Shown here: positions 49,901 to 60,354 of the stretch, piece by piece
Numbering within the stretch: position 1 is the stretch's first letter
How the letters are laid out: every line of letters starts with the position of its first letter
Origin: Polytrichum commune
Taxonomy: Eukaryota > Streptophyta > Polytrichopsida > Polytrichales > Polytrichaceae
Reading direction: 5' to 3'
Assembly: GCA_950295325.1 (NCBI GenBank)
Contig: OX485808.1
Span: 5,704,501 to 5,768,500, forward strand
Length of the DNA stretch: 64,000 nt
Position numbers and translations under genes: made by a program
The notes under the pieces: model-generated
Database searches by the model: none
Told to the model about the DNA's origin: nothing
The model's input: the letters and a program-made list of their open reading frames with translations, nothing else

Positions 49901-52554
49901 TGAGTATGGCCATGTTCCATCCTTTGGTTCTGAAGTTGTTAATGAGGGGTTGGTATTTTGTGGTTTTCCTATCAAGGGCTTTTGCAACAAATTGGTAATT
50001 ACAATATGTAAATTCTATAAATTGTATGATAAGTTATGGTGCAAGGGTTTCTGGTGGGGATGGATGTATGGGTGGCCGATAACGCACAATATGTCAGGTT
50101 TGAGCTTGGTGTTGCAATGGCTTCTTTGGGCACCGCATGTGAATGGGAGTAGCCATGTTGGTACTGCATTTTCATGAGGTAGTTCATTATGCGTTCATGC
50201 GTTCATAAGTGTATAGTGTCTTGATATTTTAGTTGATAAAATGAGTTTACATATTTCCCATACAGCTTTATTGTGTCTTTCTGTATGCATTTAAGTAGTA
50301 CGTGTAACCGTGTATCGACCTTTAATGAGTTGTAGATAGGGCGTGTTTTTGATGGGTAGGCTTATATGCCAAAGAAGAGTTGCTTTCTGGCATGACCCAT
50401 GTATTGTCCAATTCGGAATTTTATTAGGTTTTTTTTTTTTGTTTATCCGTGATGGTGGGGTTTGTACAAAAGTAATTTGTCCAAAAGTAATTTTTTGTTT
50501 ATCCCTTGAGCTTCAAATTCTATATGTGGGTGTGCGTATCTTTTGCCTTGCCATTTGTGCCAAACGCTATTCATGTTGATCTGAATACTACATCTCTATG
50601 AAATGGGGAATGGAATTATCTGAGTGTGGTAGAGCATGTTCTTCGTGATGAGAAATACGAGTCTCTTATTTGGAAGGACTTTGCAAGGTGCTTGAGGATG
50701 GCGTTTGGGAGTGTATATTGTGAGAATTTTAGAGGGTCATTTTTTGGGATTTTATATTTACATCTTTGATATAGTCATGTTACTTCTGTTTCAAATGATT
50801 GGGTAGTGGGGCTCAAGGTGATGTGGTTTATTTAGTGCTAGGTGGTATTGATCCCATAGCCATTTTAGTCTTAATTAAGGGATGGTGATTACATGTTGGC
50901 TAGTGTTGTCATAGATGTGTGTTGTGTCGTGTTGGATTTGGATGGTGCTTTGTGTGTAGGCGATGTCATCTTCTAGGTTGCATTTGTTGATGTGAATTTG
51001 GCATAGGGGTATGGTTTGTGGTGGGGGAATATATCTAGTATTTTTTGTTTGTTCTTGGTGGAAGTTTGTTTTTAGTATGTCAGTAAAGTGTTGGTGTTGA
51101 TTTCGGGTGTAGTATTGTGTTAGAAGTAGGATGTTGTAGTTTTTGGTGTTTTGGTTATTCCAAAGGAACATATCTCTTTGGGCTAGCCATTTGTTGTAAA
51201 TTATTTCATTTGGGAGTAATAATTGGTTTTATCTGGGATATTAATTCATAAACACAAGTGCAACGGGCCGGGAGGCACATGTTCAAGCTAGTGTAAGTTA
51301 CACTAGTCCAAACCACTCACACTCATCCTTTTGTGTAGACAAGTAATAAGGTATGTTATCATATTACTTAGAAGGTGCCCTTTTGATGAGCCCTACAAAA
51401 CAAATTCCAAAAATAAGGTTCTAGGCTTCCCCAAGTTCCCAATGTAGTAAATCAATCACAAATGGAGGTGTTGGAGTTATGTAGGTGGAGCTCATCCCCA
51501 TTAAGGATATTTAAAAGCACCTACATACATGCATGGGAGAGGCAAGTACCAAAAATAAGAATACAATCCCTCTTATAATGGCAAAGTAAGCATGCATCCA
51601 AGGACAAAAGAATTATTGAATATCCCTTTGTTGTGATTGGTTGCTAGGGTGTCGGATTTACGACACATGATAAGCGTGCAAAGAAAAAATTTAAGGTAAT
51701 AAAATTTGATTATATGGTAGGAGTTGTTCAATTCTAAAATAGGACCTTCTAAAATCTATCATAGCACACTCTTCTAAAATACTCTAAAAATCATAATCGA
51801 TTCAAAGATAATAAATTTTAGTCCTAAATTTTATGGAGTTCCTCTACATAGGAAAAAACATTTTACATCAAATGATGTTGTACATAAACAATCAAAATTG
51901 CTCGAGATATAGTTTTCTATGATAGGGCACCATACCTTATACATGCCACTACTTGTAAACAAGTCACGTCATCAAGTCCATTCAAGGAAAAACAAGGTGG
52001 ATCATTTGGGTCTAAGGAACATGATCGCTTTCTTTAATTAACCCACTTCTCCTAGGACATAAAACATGTGATTAATACGAGATGGTTAGCAAAATCAAAT
52101 TGAAGCTGTAACCACTTTCCTCATAATTTTTGGAGCTTACATAAGTGTCGTAGTATGCTAGTAAGAATTCATAATATAGTGAAATGTAAATAGTGTATTG
52201 CGAGGCAACCTGATTCCACATATCAATGTACTCATTGTTCTTGAGTACTTCAAATAGATTAGGGGAAGTGGCCTTGTAAATGTACTATAATTCTAAAATA
52301 AACAGGGCTCATCAAAATTTAATTGTTTATTTTTCCTTTTGACATGGTCACCTTCATTTTTTGTTGAGTCAAGAAAAAACTGTGTGATCACCACACATTG
52401 TCCATTTATGAACATGAAGGATTCCATGTCATCACCATATCACTTCCATATCGCTTTCTCATCCATTGTTTGACATGTGAGACACATCAAAATGAGACTG
52501 CCACTCGTTTCTCAACTAATGAAAGAATTTAGAAAATGGTAGTCGTTGTCCATG
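46991..52554. other. Gene-free DNA
   Basis: Only short frames without recognisable motifs are present. A (CA)n run lies near 47,041-47,055. Between about 49,700 and 51,240 the plus strand is strongly G/T-rich. One fragment there (about 50,380) reads VAFWHDPCIV, faintly like the zinc-binding end of plant LINE reverse transcriptases, but the flanks do not support it. Confidence 0.45.
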
Positions 52555-52960
52555 GTCACTACACTAATTATTTATTTAGTGTCTCTATCTCAATACTAAT
52601 TAAAAACCACCCATCATCTTGTTACCAACACTAAATACGAACCCAACATCATCTGCCATTTCTTGTATAAGATTTTGGGCATTACAATGTTACAAGAACT
52701 GTCACTTACTAAGTGATTTGTCATCCAAATTCCAATCATCAATGGCAATATTTCATTACATAATGGTGGGATGCATAATATACCAAAAGTTGCTTCATGA
52801 TTGACATTTGGATGAACTAAAAACAAGTTGGGATCATGACTACACTTGTAAACTCATTCATAAAAAGTGCCATAAGAAAAGTCACCAAAGTGACAAAAAA
52901 TACCATATGACACCAAACATAATATTTAGAGTAATGTAACATACCCTTCATAACATTACT
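52555..52960 (+). repeat. Dispersed repeat, copy 5 (partial)
   Basis: Shared blocks: TTTAGTGTCTCTATCTCAAT, TGCCATTTCTTGTATAAGAT, CACTTACTAAGTGATTTGTC and ACCATATGACACCAAACAT. It is the most diverged copy in the window. Confidence 0.75.
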
Positions 52961-53814
52961 GAGTGGTGTGCATTCAATCTATGGACCTTGAAAATACAAC
53001 CATGGGATACACAAAATTTGTCCAAGGAGACTCATATTTAGACTAAGCTCCCAACACCCCATGATTATATTCCCAGGACCCACATTTTCTTAGTACTGGA
53101 TATGTTACTCTAGTCGAAGTCATTTGAGATGAATCTACTAGCTTACAGACCTCTTTGCAAGATCCATTTTTTCAAATTTTATTTACTTATTTATTTCTAT
53201 GGTGGAGACGTATGCTCATAAGTTATGCGACATCGATTCCTCCCAAGTCTCGGTCCGTGCTCCTCGTGACTTAAGGGGGGAAGAGCATAACACCACTGGC
53301 ATAGTTAGGCCATGTGGGGACACTAATGACAGCAGGCAAAACGGCATTTGATACCATCTACTGTGTATAAATTCTCCCTACTGTCACCAACTACCGAATT
53401 CTAGCAATTCAAGAATGTTGTATCTAGGTACTTAACTATTTATGTAGACTTGCAACATAATTAGTAACCAGAATCCCGGCATGGAGCAACCGGGCACTCT
53501 ATTTTCGAATAAAACAATGCCTCACACTACCCTAACAATTTACTTAGTTGATGAGTTGTGTCCAAGGGTTACCGTAGTAGATTCGAGAAAATAGCCTCCG
53601 GATGTCATAATCCCAGTGGTTTAAATTGAATTTGAAGTTAGGACAGCTGAACACAACTCATCAGCTGAGTAATGTTATGACTACCGAATGTGATGTGAAT
53701 TGTGGAATATAGTATTCTTCCGCTGGAGTACACACTTTGAACCGAAGTTGTTGGTGCGCACGTAGTTAGTAGGTGCGTACTTTACTCATATCGCTTCTGT
53801 GACCCTCTGATTCA

Positions 53815-54116
53815 ATGAATCGCAACGGGAAACGGATAAAACCTAAAGCAACCTGCTTGACCGAAGCCCAACGATGTGAAATCATTGCAAATTTGAGCAA
53901 GCTGAATGCGCCGAGCAAGTGGGCGCTGGGGCGGGAGTACGGAGTCAATGAAGGCGCCATCTGGAAAGTTTGGGACAATCGGGAGAACATATTACAACGA
54001 ACGACGCTAATGTTTGATGATGCTAAATCGCAAAATGTTTCGCGCCTCTGTTGACCGATTTACCGAGTCGGAAGATCAGCAATCTTTAAAGGTTTTGAAC
54101 TCTACACAACAATGTC
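53815..54116 (+). pseudogene. Pogo/Tigger-like transposase fragment (CENP-B type HTH)
   Basis: From the ATG at 53815 the frame gives KPKATCLTEAQRCEIIANLS followed by KLNAPSKWALGREYGVNEGA and IWKVWDNRENI. This has the spacing of the N-terminal psq/CENP-B helix-turn-helix in pogo and Tigger transposases. The frame ends at 54054. The family's next segment seems to continue in another frame (MFRASVDRFTESED, from about 54035), pointing to a one-base shift, and then stops. No DDE domain follows. It could also be an old co-opted DNA-binding gene, but the shift and lack of further exons favour a relic. Confidence 0.65.
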
Positions 54117-54272
54117 CTTGATATTGACGACCAATTACTTTGCCCCCATGTTCACCTCCCCAACACTACAAACCGTGCGCCCACTACCAACCCACCAACT
54201 GACAAAGCCACAAGTTTAATCCCGGCAAAACATCCAACTCCATTGAATCTTTACATTGTTTGTGCAATGTTA

Positions 54273-54760
54273 GGGCCACTTCAAACACGAGCCAAGAGCT
54301 GTGACCATGAAATTGTGAGAGCCCAAAAGAAAGTGTCCAAAGGCCATCCCAAAATAATGTAATGTGGTCAAGGATCCTGAAGTGTAGTGTGAAGCCATAT
54401 GTGACTGGGCCCTCAACCAAGTGCTATTTCAATGAATGTCTATTCACGCGGGTCCTCACACATGTTAAAATAAAATAAATCAATGGTTGTGAGCATTCGG
54501 AGTGCCATGGTCTCCGGTTTTGTGTTAGGCCTACCTCCAAGAGGTGGTTTTTGGAAAATAATCCAAGTGACCATGAAACACGATCCATCGGATGCCATGT
54601 AAAAATCCATGTAGACTTTACATCCATCTTGCATTCATAAACTCCGTTGGTCCCTCAAGCATAGTGTGAAGCGAACTTGGACCGGCTCTGCCTTTTCCAC
54701 CACTGAGAGTGCCTGAAGTGAAATGGTCACGGGCTCTCAGTCTCGTGTGTGAAGTGGCCC
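54273..54760. mobile_element. ~490-bp Tourist-like MITE, copy 3
   Basis: GGGCCACTTCAAACACGAGC at the left and GTGTGAAGTGGCCC at the right, flanked by TTA at 54270-54272 and 54761-54763. Interior sequence matches copies 1 and 2. Confidence 0.93.
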
Positions 54761-54763
54761 TTA

Positions 54764-55799
54764 AACACCTTTATCACTCCCGGTCCCCCACATTTTTTAT
54801 CAAACGTCCCTCCACCTATTTGCGAGGCCAAACTAATTGCATGCATCAATGTGCACAGATATATGCATTTTGATTGCCCCACAGGAACTTATTGACATCC
54901 CAGACTATTAAATTGAACATTTTGTTACCACAACCACAAAATCATGGACTATAATTCTAATATTGTGGTTGTTATACAAATTGATTAACAAAGTGATAAG
55001 TTTATGTGACAGGCTAGTTTTGATCCAAGGTCATTTGCATGGGTAGAGAGAAAACGTATAGGGAAAGTCAACCGAATCGCACAGTCATTGTTATATGTGT
55101 ACATCAATAATGCATTGAACCTTTTCGTTCTAAACTGAGGTACGTGCCCTAAACCGTACACGTCCAAAAGTGGGCTGCTAGGAATGTCCTTTGTAGGAGG
55201 AACAATCCGAACATCGCTTGGGATTGGAAGTGGCAATGTAGTTAGGTGGTACTGCCTTTTGGTGGGCATTTTGATGGTATGGGGGTTGTCCTTGGCATGT
55301 GGGATGGGGGTTATCCTTGGGTGACAGGGTCCGGGGGGTTGTCTGTGGTGGAATATTGTCGATGTTACTTTTCACATGAGGATGCTTTGTGTCCGAGGGG
55401 CATGCATGCCTCTCCTTGTAGTTGGCTTATTTCCTCGATTCTTAATGCATTTGGCATTGACTTTGATGGCCCCTTAACCAAAACAAAACAAAAAACTTGT
55501 CCATGTGTGTGGGTTGGATGTTTTACTAGTGTTGCATGTTATCACACGTAACAGTGAAAGGAAAAGCTAATTATATATGCAGCATTTAAAACGTGGGAAC
55601 GACAGCACTGGTGCCCATGACATTGTCGTGGTACTAACGATCCAGACCGTCCATTCGAAAAGGTTGATCTGGACCAATGGGTACCGTCCTGGCGATATAT
55701 TTGGGCCCTTCACTGTATTCATCAGCACCCTTCTCCTGCTGACTGGTCAGAAAAGTAGTTTTATATTCTTGTATACTTTTGGGACTTTTTATTCAAGTT
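54764..55799. other. Gene-free DNA
   Basis: No coding region is supported. Around 55,640-55,700, GATCCAGACCGTCCATTCG and GATCTGGACCAATGGGTA look like an imperfect inverted pair. Confidence 0.4.
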
Positions 55800-56157
55800 G
55801 CACGTGCCACAGCTGTCCCAATGTGCGGCCAGCCTTCCCATCAGGCACACCCACTGTTCCCACTACCAGGGAGGATCCACCTGCGCCGTCGATTGGCTCG
55901 ATCCAACGGCGCAGAGCGCAGACCCTGGAGCAACCTTGTCTGTCTCTCCCAGCGTTTTTGGGGAGCGCCGGGATATCGGTCGATCCGACTGCGAACCAAC
56001 AATGGAGGGGCCTCGATCACGTTGCAAAATGCGCTCGATCGAATGCGGTCAGGTTTGTTTTTAGATATTCAGAAGAATCATTATGAATAAGTCGGTGCTC
56101 TCATCTCTGTCACCGGCACGTACCTGCTGTCTGGCGAGCTTCGACGACCACCAGAGG
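55800..56157 (+). other. GC-rich patch, possibly an orphan first exon or promoter
   Basis: GC content and codon-like texture rise sharply here compared with the flanks. Several plus-strand frames stay open; one at 56083 begins MNKSVLSSLSPARTCC, which resembles a targeting peptide, and is cut at about 56158 by the truncated MITE. I cannot link it to any family or downstream exon. Confidence 0.3.
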
Positions 56158-56623
56158 GTCATCACTTCAATCACTCTCGGTGGTGGAAAAGGCGGAGCCG
56201 GTCCAAGTTCGCTTCACACTACGCTTGAGGGACCAACCGAGTTTGTGAATGCAAGATGGATGTAAAGTGTACATGGATTCCTACATGGCATTGAATGGAT
56301 CATGTTTCATGGTCACTTGGACTATTTTCAAAAACTACCTCTTGGAGGTAGGCCTAACATGAAACCCGGGAGACCATGCCACTCCGGACGCTCACAATTG
56401 TTGATTTATTTTATTTTATCATGTGTGAGGACCCACATGAATAGAAAGAAATTAGAATAATATTGGGTTGAGGACTCGGTCACGTATGGGTTCAGGTTAC
56501 ACTTTAGGGTCTGTGACCGCGCTACATGATTTTGGAGGTGTCTTGGGACGGCCTTTGGACACTTTCTATTGGGCTCTCACAATGACATGGTAACGGCTCT
56601 TGGCTCGTGTGTGAAGTGGCCTT
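56158..56623. mobile_element. Tourist-like MITE, copy 4, inverted and truncated
   Basis: It lies opposite to copies 1-3. The right end reads GGCTCTTGGCTCGTGTGTGAAGTGGCC, a full terminal repeat. The left end begins inside the family sequence (CACTCTCGGTGGTGGAAAAG) and lacks the outer ~35 bp. Confidence 0.85.
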
Positions 56624-57450
56624 TATCCCAACTGCAGCGGCGACGTGACACCTGCAAGTTTTTGTTGCTGATTTATTTTGAAAAGAATGATTCGAAAGTT
56701 GCTGGAAAGATCCCTGCAGTGGCAAGGTAAACGTGCATCCGGCTGCAAGTTGGTTTTAGCGGAGCGCAAATTAAACGTTTTCGGAGGCGCGACAGATGGA
56801 GCTGGTCCAGTAAGTAGCAGGTAGGACTGGTCACTGCCAGCCGGTGGTCCGAAGATGATGACTCGAAGGTGCTTTCGATCTAATCTCGAAGGTTGAACAC
56901 GGTGCGTAACTTAGGAGTCTAGTTGATGAACCTCGATGAAGAATTCTCTTAGTCGAGTCCAGGTTTTAATATCATCACATGTCGGCCAGCTTCTTCTTGG
57001 CTTCAACCAGATTCTCAGTGCCAGCTTACAGTATTGCACCTTTCACGCCTAGCCGGCCGGGGCGACATTGGTACTACTGGTACTAGATTCATCGACATCA
57101 GCCACTAGGACAGGGCAAGAAGAGATCTGACAGTCCACTAGACGAGGTTACATGTTTGGATGGAATTCGATTGCGGAGTCGAAGTTTTCATCAGATGTCG
57201 GCCAGGTGAAAACTTAGCTTGTGGATAATTCTGAGAAGCTTAACCTTTCATTTGAAGCCCGGGTCAACATTGATATAGCAGCAGGAGCTGCATATTCATC
57301 ATCATCACCACCAAGACAGGCAAGAAGAGATCTGACAGTTGACTACGAGAGGTATGTTTTGGGTTCTTATAAAGCGCTATTTATGATACAGTGAGGTGCT
57401 CAGGTCTTACCATTTTCTTGTTTGTGTGTGTGCGCTTCTGTTGCAAGTCG

Positions 57451-57731
57451 TGGGTCTAAATGACACAGTCCAAAATGACCAAACTGACGAATTATGTCGT
57501 CACTAGTAGAAATCATGGTCCTAGAACACATTATCATACATCGCACTCGACTCTTGAGTGGGTTCATGTGCTAATGACTGCGTTGAAGGACCATGTTTCC
57601 CAGTAGTGCATTTAGATCGGCTCGTAAAGGACAAATATGTTCATTTTGACACGAATGTGTTCCTTAGTGAGTCGTAGATCGAAATAACTCCGAACTCATT
57701 TTGGTCATTTGGACCGTGTAGTTTAGACCCA
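57451..57731. mobile_element. 281-bp MITE with 33-bp inverted ends
   Basis: The left end TGGGTCTAAATGACACAGTC is mirrored by ...GTGTAGTTTAGACCCA at the right; about 28 of 33 positions pair. A smaller CACTA-ended element lies inside at 57501-57608. The superfamily is unknown because no clear target duplication is seen. Confidence 0.75.
57501..57608. mobile_element. 108-bp CACTA-type MITE, nested
   Basis: The left end CACTAGTAGAAATCATGGTC pairs with the right end, which reads inward CACTACTGGGAAACATGGTC. Flanking triplets are CGT and CAT, a possible decayed 3-bp duplication. The ends differ from those of the 15-kb element, so it belongs to another CACTA family. Confidence 0.75.
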
Positions 57732-58590
57732 TATATTCTTGTGATGGTCGGATTGAATGGAGGATTTCATGCTACGACGGCAGAAATATTCTTAGGGTGG
57801 AATATAAGTGTTGCTTTTTTTCCGGAAGTTGCTTGGCAGGGGACTAAGCCTTGGAAGTTGCATGTTCTTTTATATGCATCATTAGACACGGTGGCATGGG
57901 TGCAGAGGAATACTCCTGATCCACGGCTCTTTGAGTTTTGTAAGTCGTCTAAATCGTTGGCTGGGAAGAATTCGAATGTGAGCCAAACGCATCTTACATG
58001 CGTGTGTACACATCTAAGATGTGTGCCGGGAAAATGCAGGATTAATATCTAAGTCTCCGATGTATAATGTAGATTATTCCATGGAGGTAGGTGGTGAGTG
58101 TAGGAGATCATCAAAAGCTGCAGGTGTGAAGAAAAATCATCATCATTTGCCCTAGCCTAGCCTCTAGATCAGAGTCTTGCAGTTCATCAACGCTCCAAGC
58201 AGTCACTGTATAATATATCCAACAACCTGTATTATTGAAACAGTCTTACCAACCTAGCATAGTCATCACTATTTGAATGAATTTATAATACTTCATGCAA
58301 ATTTGTTAAAATTCTGGGATAGAAGAGCAGTTCAAGTTAGACACTGTAACTGTCGTAATCAGTACTGTATGCAAGGTATTTTAGCTGTACCTTGCTGGTG
58401 CGCCAGTATTCTAAATGTTTGAGTTCAGTGGGTAAGTTGTCATATCAACCAAGCCCAGCTGATTTTGCGTGCTGACGTTACGTATCCACCCTCAGATATA
58501 TATGACAAGTTTCAGCTAAAGTCATGTGTTGTTGTTGTTGTTATTTAGTTTGTTACTATCGAGCAGTTCATTGGACAGTCTGCAACGGCA

Positions 58591-58677
58591 TATAAAGGCT
58601 GGAACATCCTCGAGAAACCTTATTGCAGCTGCGGCCACTGCACTTTACCACAGATCAGATTGCTGTAATCTCAGCTG
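58591..58677 (+). promoter_or_regulatory. Possible promoter and 5' leader exon of the PrpF gene
   Basis: TATAAA at 58591-58596 is followed after about 80 bp by a strong donor, CAGCTG|GTAAGA, at 58677/58678. The next good acceptor, TTTGTTATTGCAG, ends at 60220, about 135 bp before the PrpF start. A spliced leader is therefore plausible. This is inference; transcript data are needed. Confidence 0.35.
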
Positions 58678-58971
58678 GTAAGACTAGTTCTATTACCGAG
58701 ATTTAAATCACTTTGTATTTAGCTCGCTGATTTTTAGGGCAGGGGCCCTGATCAAGTTCACCACTTCTGTATTAATATCCAGGACAGTCGTAGATATAGC
58801 ATCTACTAGCAGTCCTACATATTGGACCGAGGTGGTGAACTTTCATTAGGGCCTTTGTGCTATATATAAGTATGTTATGTCTATGCTAGAAAGAAGATCA
58901 CTGTGGTGTAGTAATTGCAGATACTGGGTTTCGCACCGTTTCGGAGTTGACACCTAGAAAAGTCCTTGAGA

Positions 58972-59175
58972 TCAGTGTCCGGGGAGGTTTTGGGCGAAAT
59001 CGGTTGAGTTCCAAGGGTTTCCAATTTCCCCCGGTTACATGTTGTCATCCTTCGGTTTTCCTTTATTGATTTGATATGGTATACTCTATAGATTTTTCTA
59101 AAATGATCGGCAACTTACCTAAAGTCTTGAACTTGAACCGGTTATTTCTCAAACTTAACCGGTCCATCTGTAACT
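58972..59175 (+). repeat. CCGGTT-rich dispersed repeat, copy C
   Basis: GGGCGAAATCGGTTGAGTTC, CCCGGTTACATGTTGTCATC, AAAGTCTTGAACTTGAACCG and ATTTCTCAAACTTAACCGG are collinear with the copies at 13.7 and 39.4 kb. Confidence 0.78.
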
Positions 59176-60354
59176 AGCGGTCGGATTTCCTCATTCATAG
59201 CTTGAAATTCTGAAATCTCTAATTTTTCTCAGTACAGTTTTCAAATCACCTGAATGCATCCAGGATATTGACCTCATCTTTATGTCAACCTGTTTCATAC
59301 CAAGATTTCTTCGTACTGGTTTCAATTACATTTATGAAGGAGCCTGAAATTTGAAAAAAAGTATATGATTCACTACTAATCTGATTAATTTTTTCAAAAT
59401 GTGTGCAACCTCCACACAGGATAGGATTAACCGGCCCATACCTTACTAGGAATTAACCTATTTGTTTACATAGTTGTTTTGTAAATAAGGCACATTATTG
59501 AATGCACCCTCAAGTTGGCGTCATTGATCACTGCGGTTGGGTGGTGCAGGTTAATTAATCTATCACAGGCAGGTAGTTTGTGCGTACCAGCTGTGTGCAA
59601 AGTGCAGGAGTGAAACTGCAGGAAACTCTGTCTTACCAGTACCTAGTACCTACATTGGAGTAAGTCTGCTGTATTTTTCTTGATTCCTGTCAGTCACACG
59701 CGACTGATAGATCCCTGCAACTAACCAATGTACTGAAGAGTAAGTTCTAACTAACCTAATGAGACGTCCTAGAAATTTTGAATGTACTGTGGAGAAGATT
59801 GTCAAGCAAGTTAACCACGTATGACTAAACTCTTAATTCTATTGAGGTTATCCTTTTGAGCGATGATAATCTTTCGGAAAGGTTGACTTGGTCAGAGCCA
59901 TGTTGAACAAGACATACAGCACTCTATGTTATATACTGGACTTAGACAAACTAAGTTATGTAGAATGAGGTTAGATTATTGCATCCATAAGATATGTACA
60001 TTTTAGACTTATATATGTACTTGTCCATTAGATAGTAGTGGTCACGCGGATAATATCTGAAGCCACTTGAGTGCATAGAAACTGGTCAAGCTGATATTAT
60101 GTATACGTCATAGTATGTCTACTGTGGAGCCAATATTGACTGTCTTGACTTCAAGAATTAGCTCTGTCTTCAGACCTTGAAATTGAGGTGTTGAAATGAT
60201 TCAGCTATTTGTTATTGCAGAAAGATTCCACACACAAACATCTTTCTGGACATTTCAGACCCCATTGGAGAAATTTTTGGTAGCCTGCAAATCGGTCAAG
60301 CCGCACACAAATTTATCAAAAGCAGCGGTCTGGGTCTCCAGTTGAGGAGTCACC

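Noticed and set aside
49777-50579. Hydrophobic frames that look like organelle membrane proteins or a LINE reverse-transcriptase end
   Set aside because: They arise from strong G/T bias on one strand; no continuous conserved motif could be followed in any frame.
55577-56086. 169-residue plus-strand frame and two overlapping frames
   Set aside because: Three overlapping frames are open at once in a GC-rich patch, none with a recognisable domain; kept only as a low-confidence GC-rich feature.
57741-58052. 103-residue frame (AEIFLGWNIS, VAFFPEVAWQ)
   Set aside because: No family was recognised, the upstream sequence is the end of a MITE, and codon composition is unlike the GC-rich host exons nearby.
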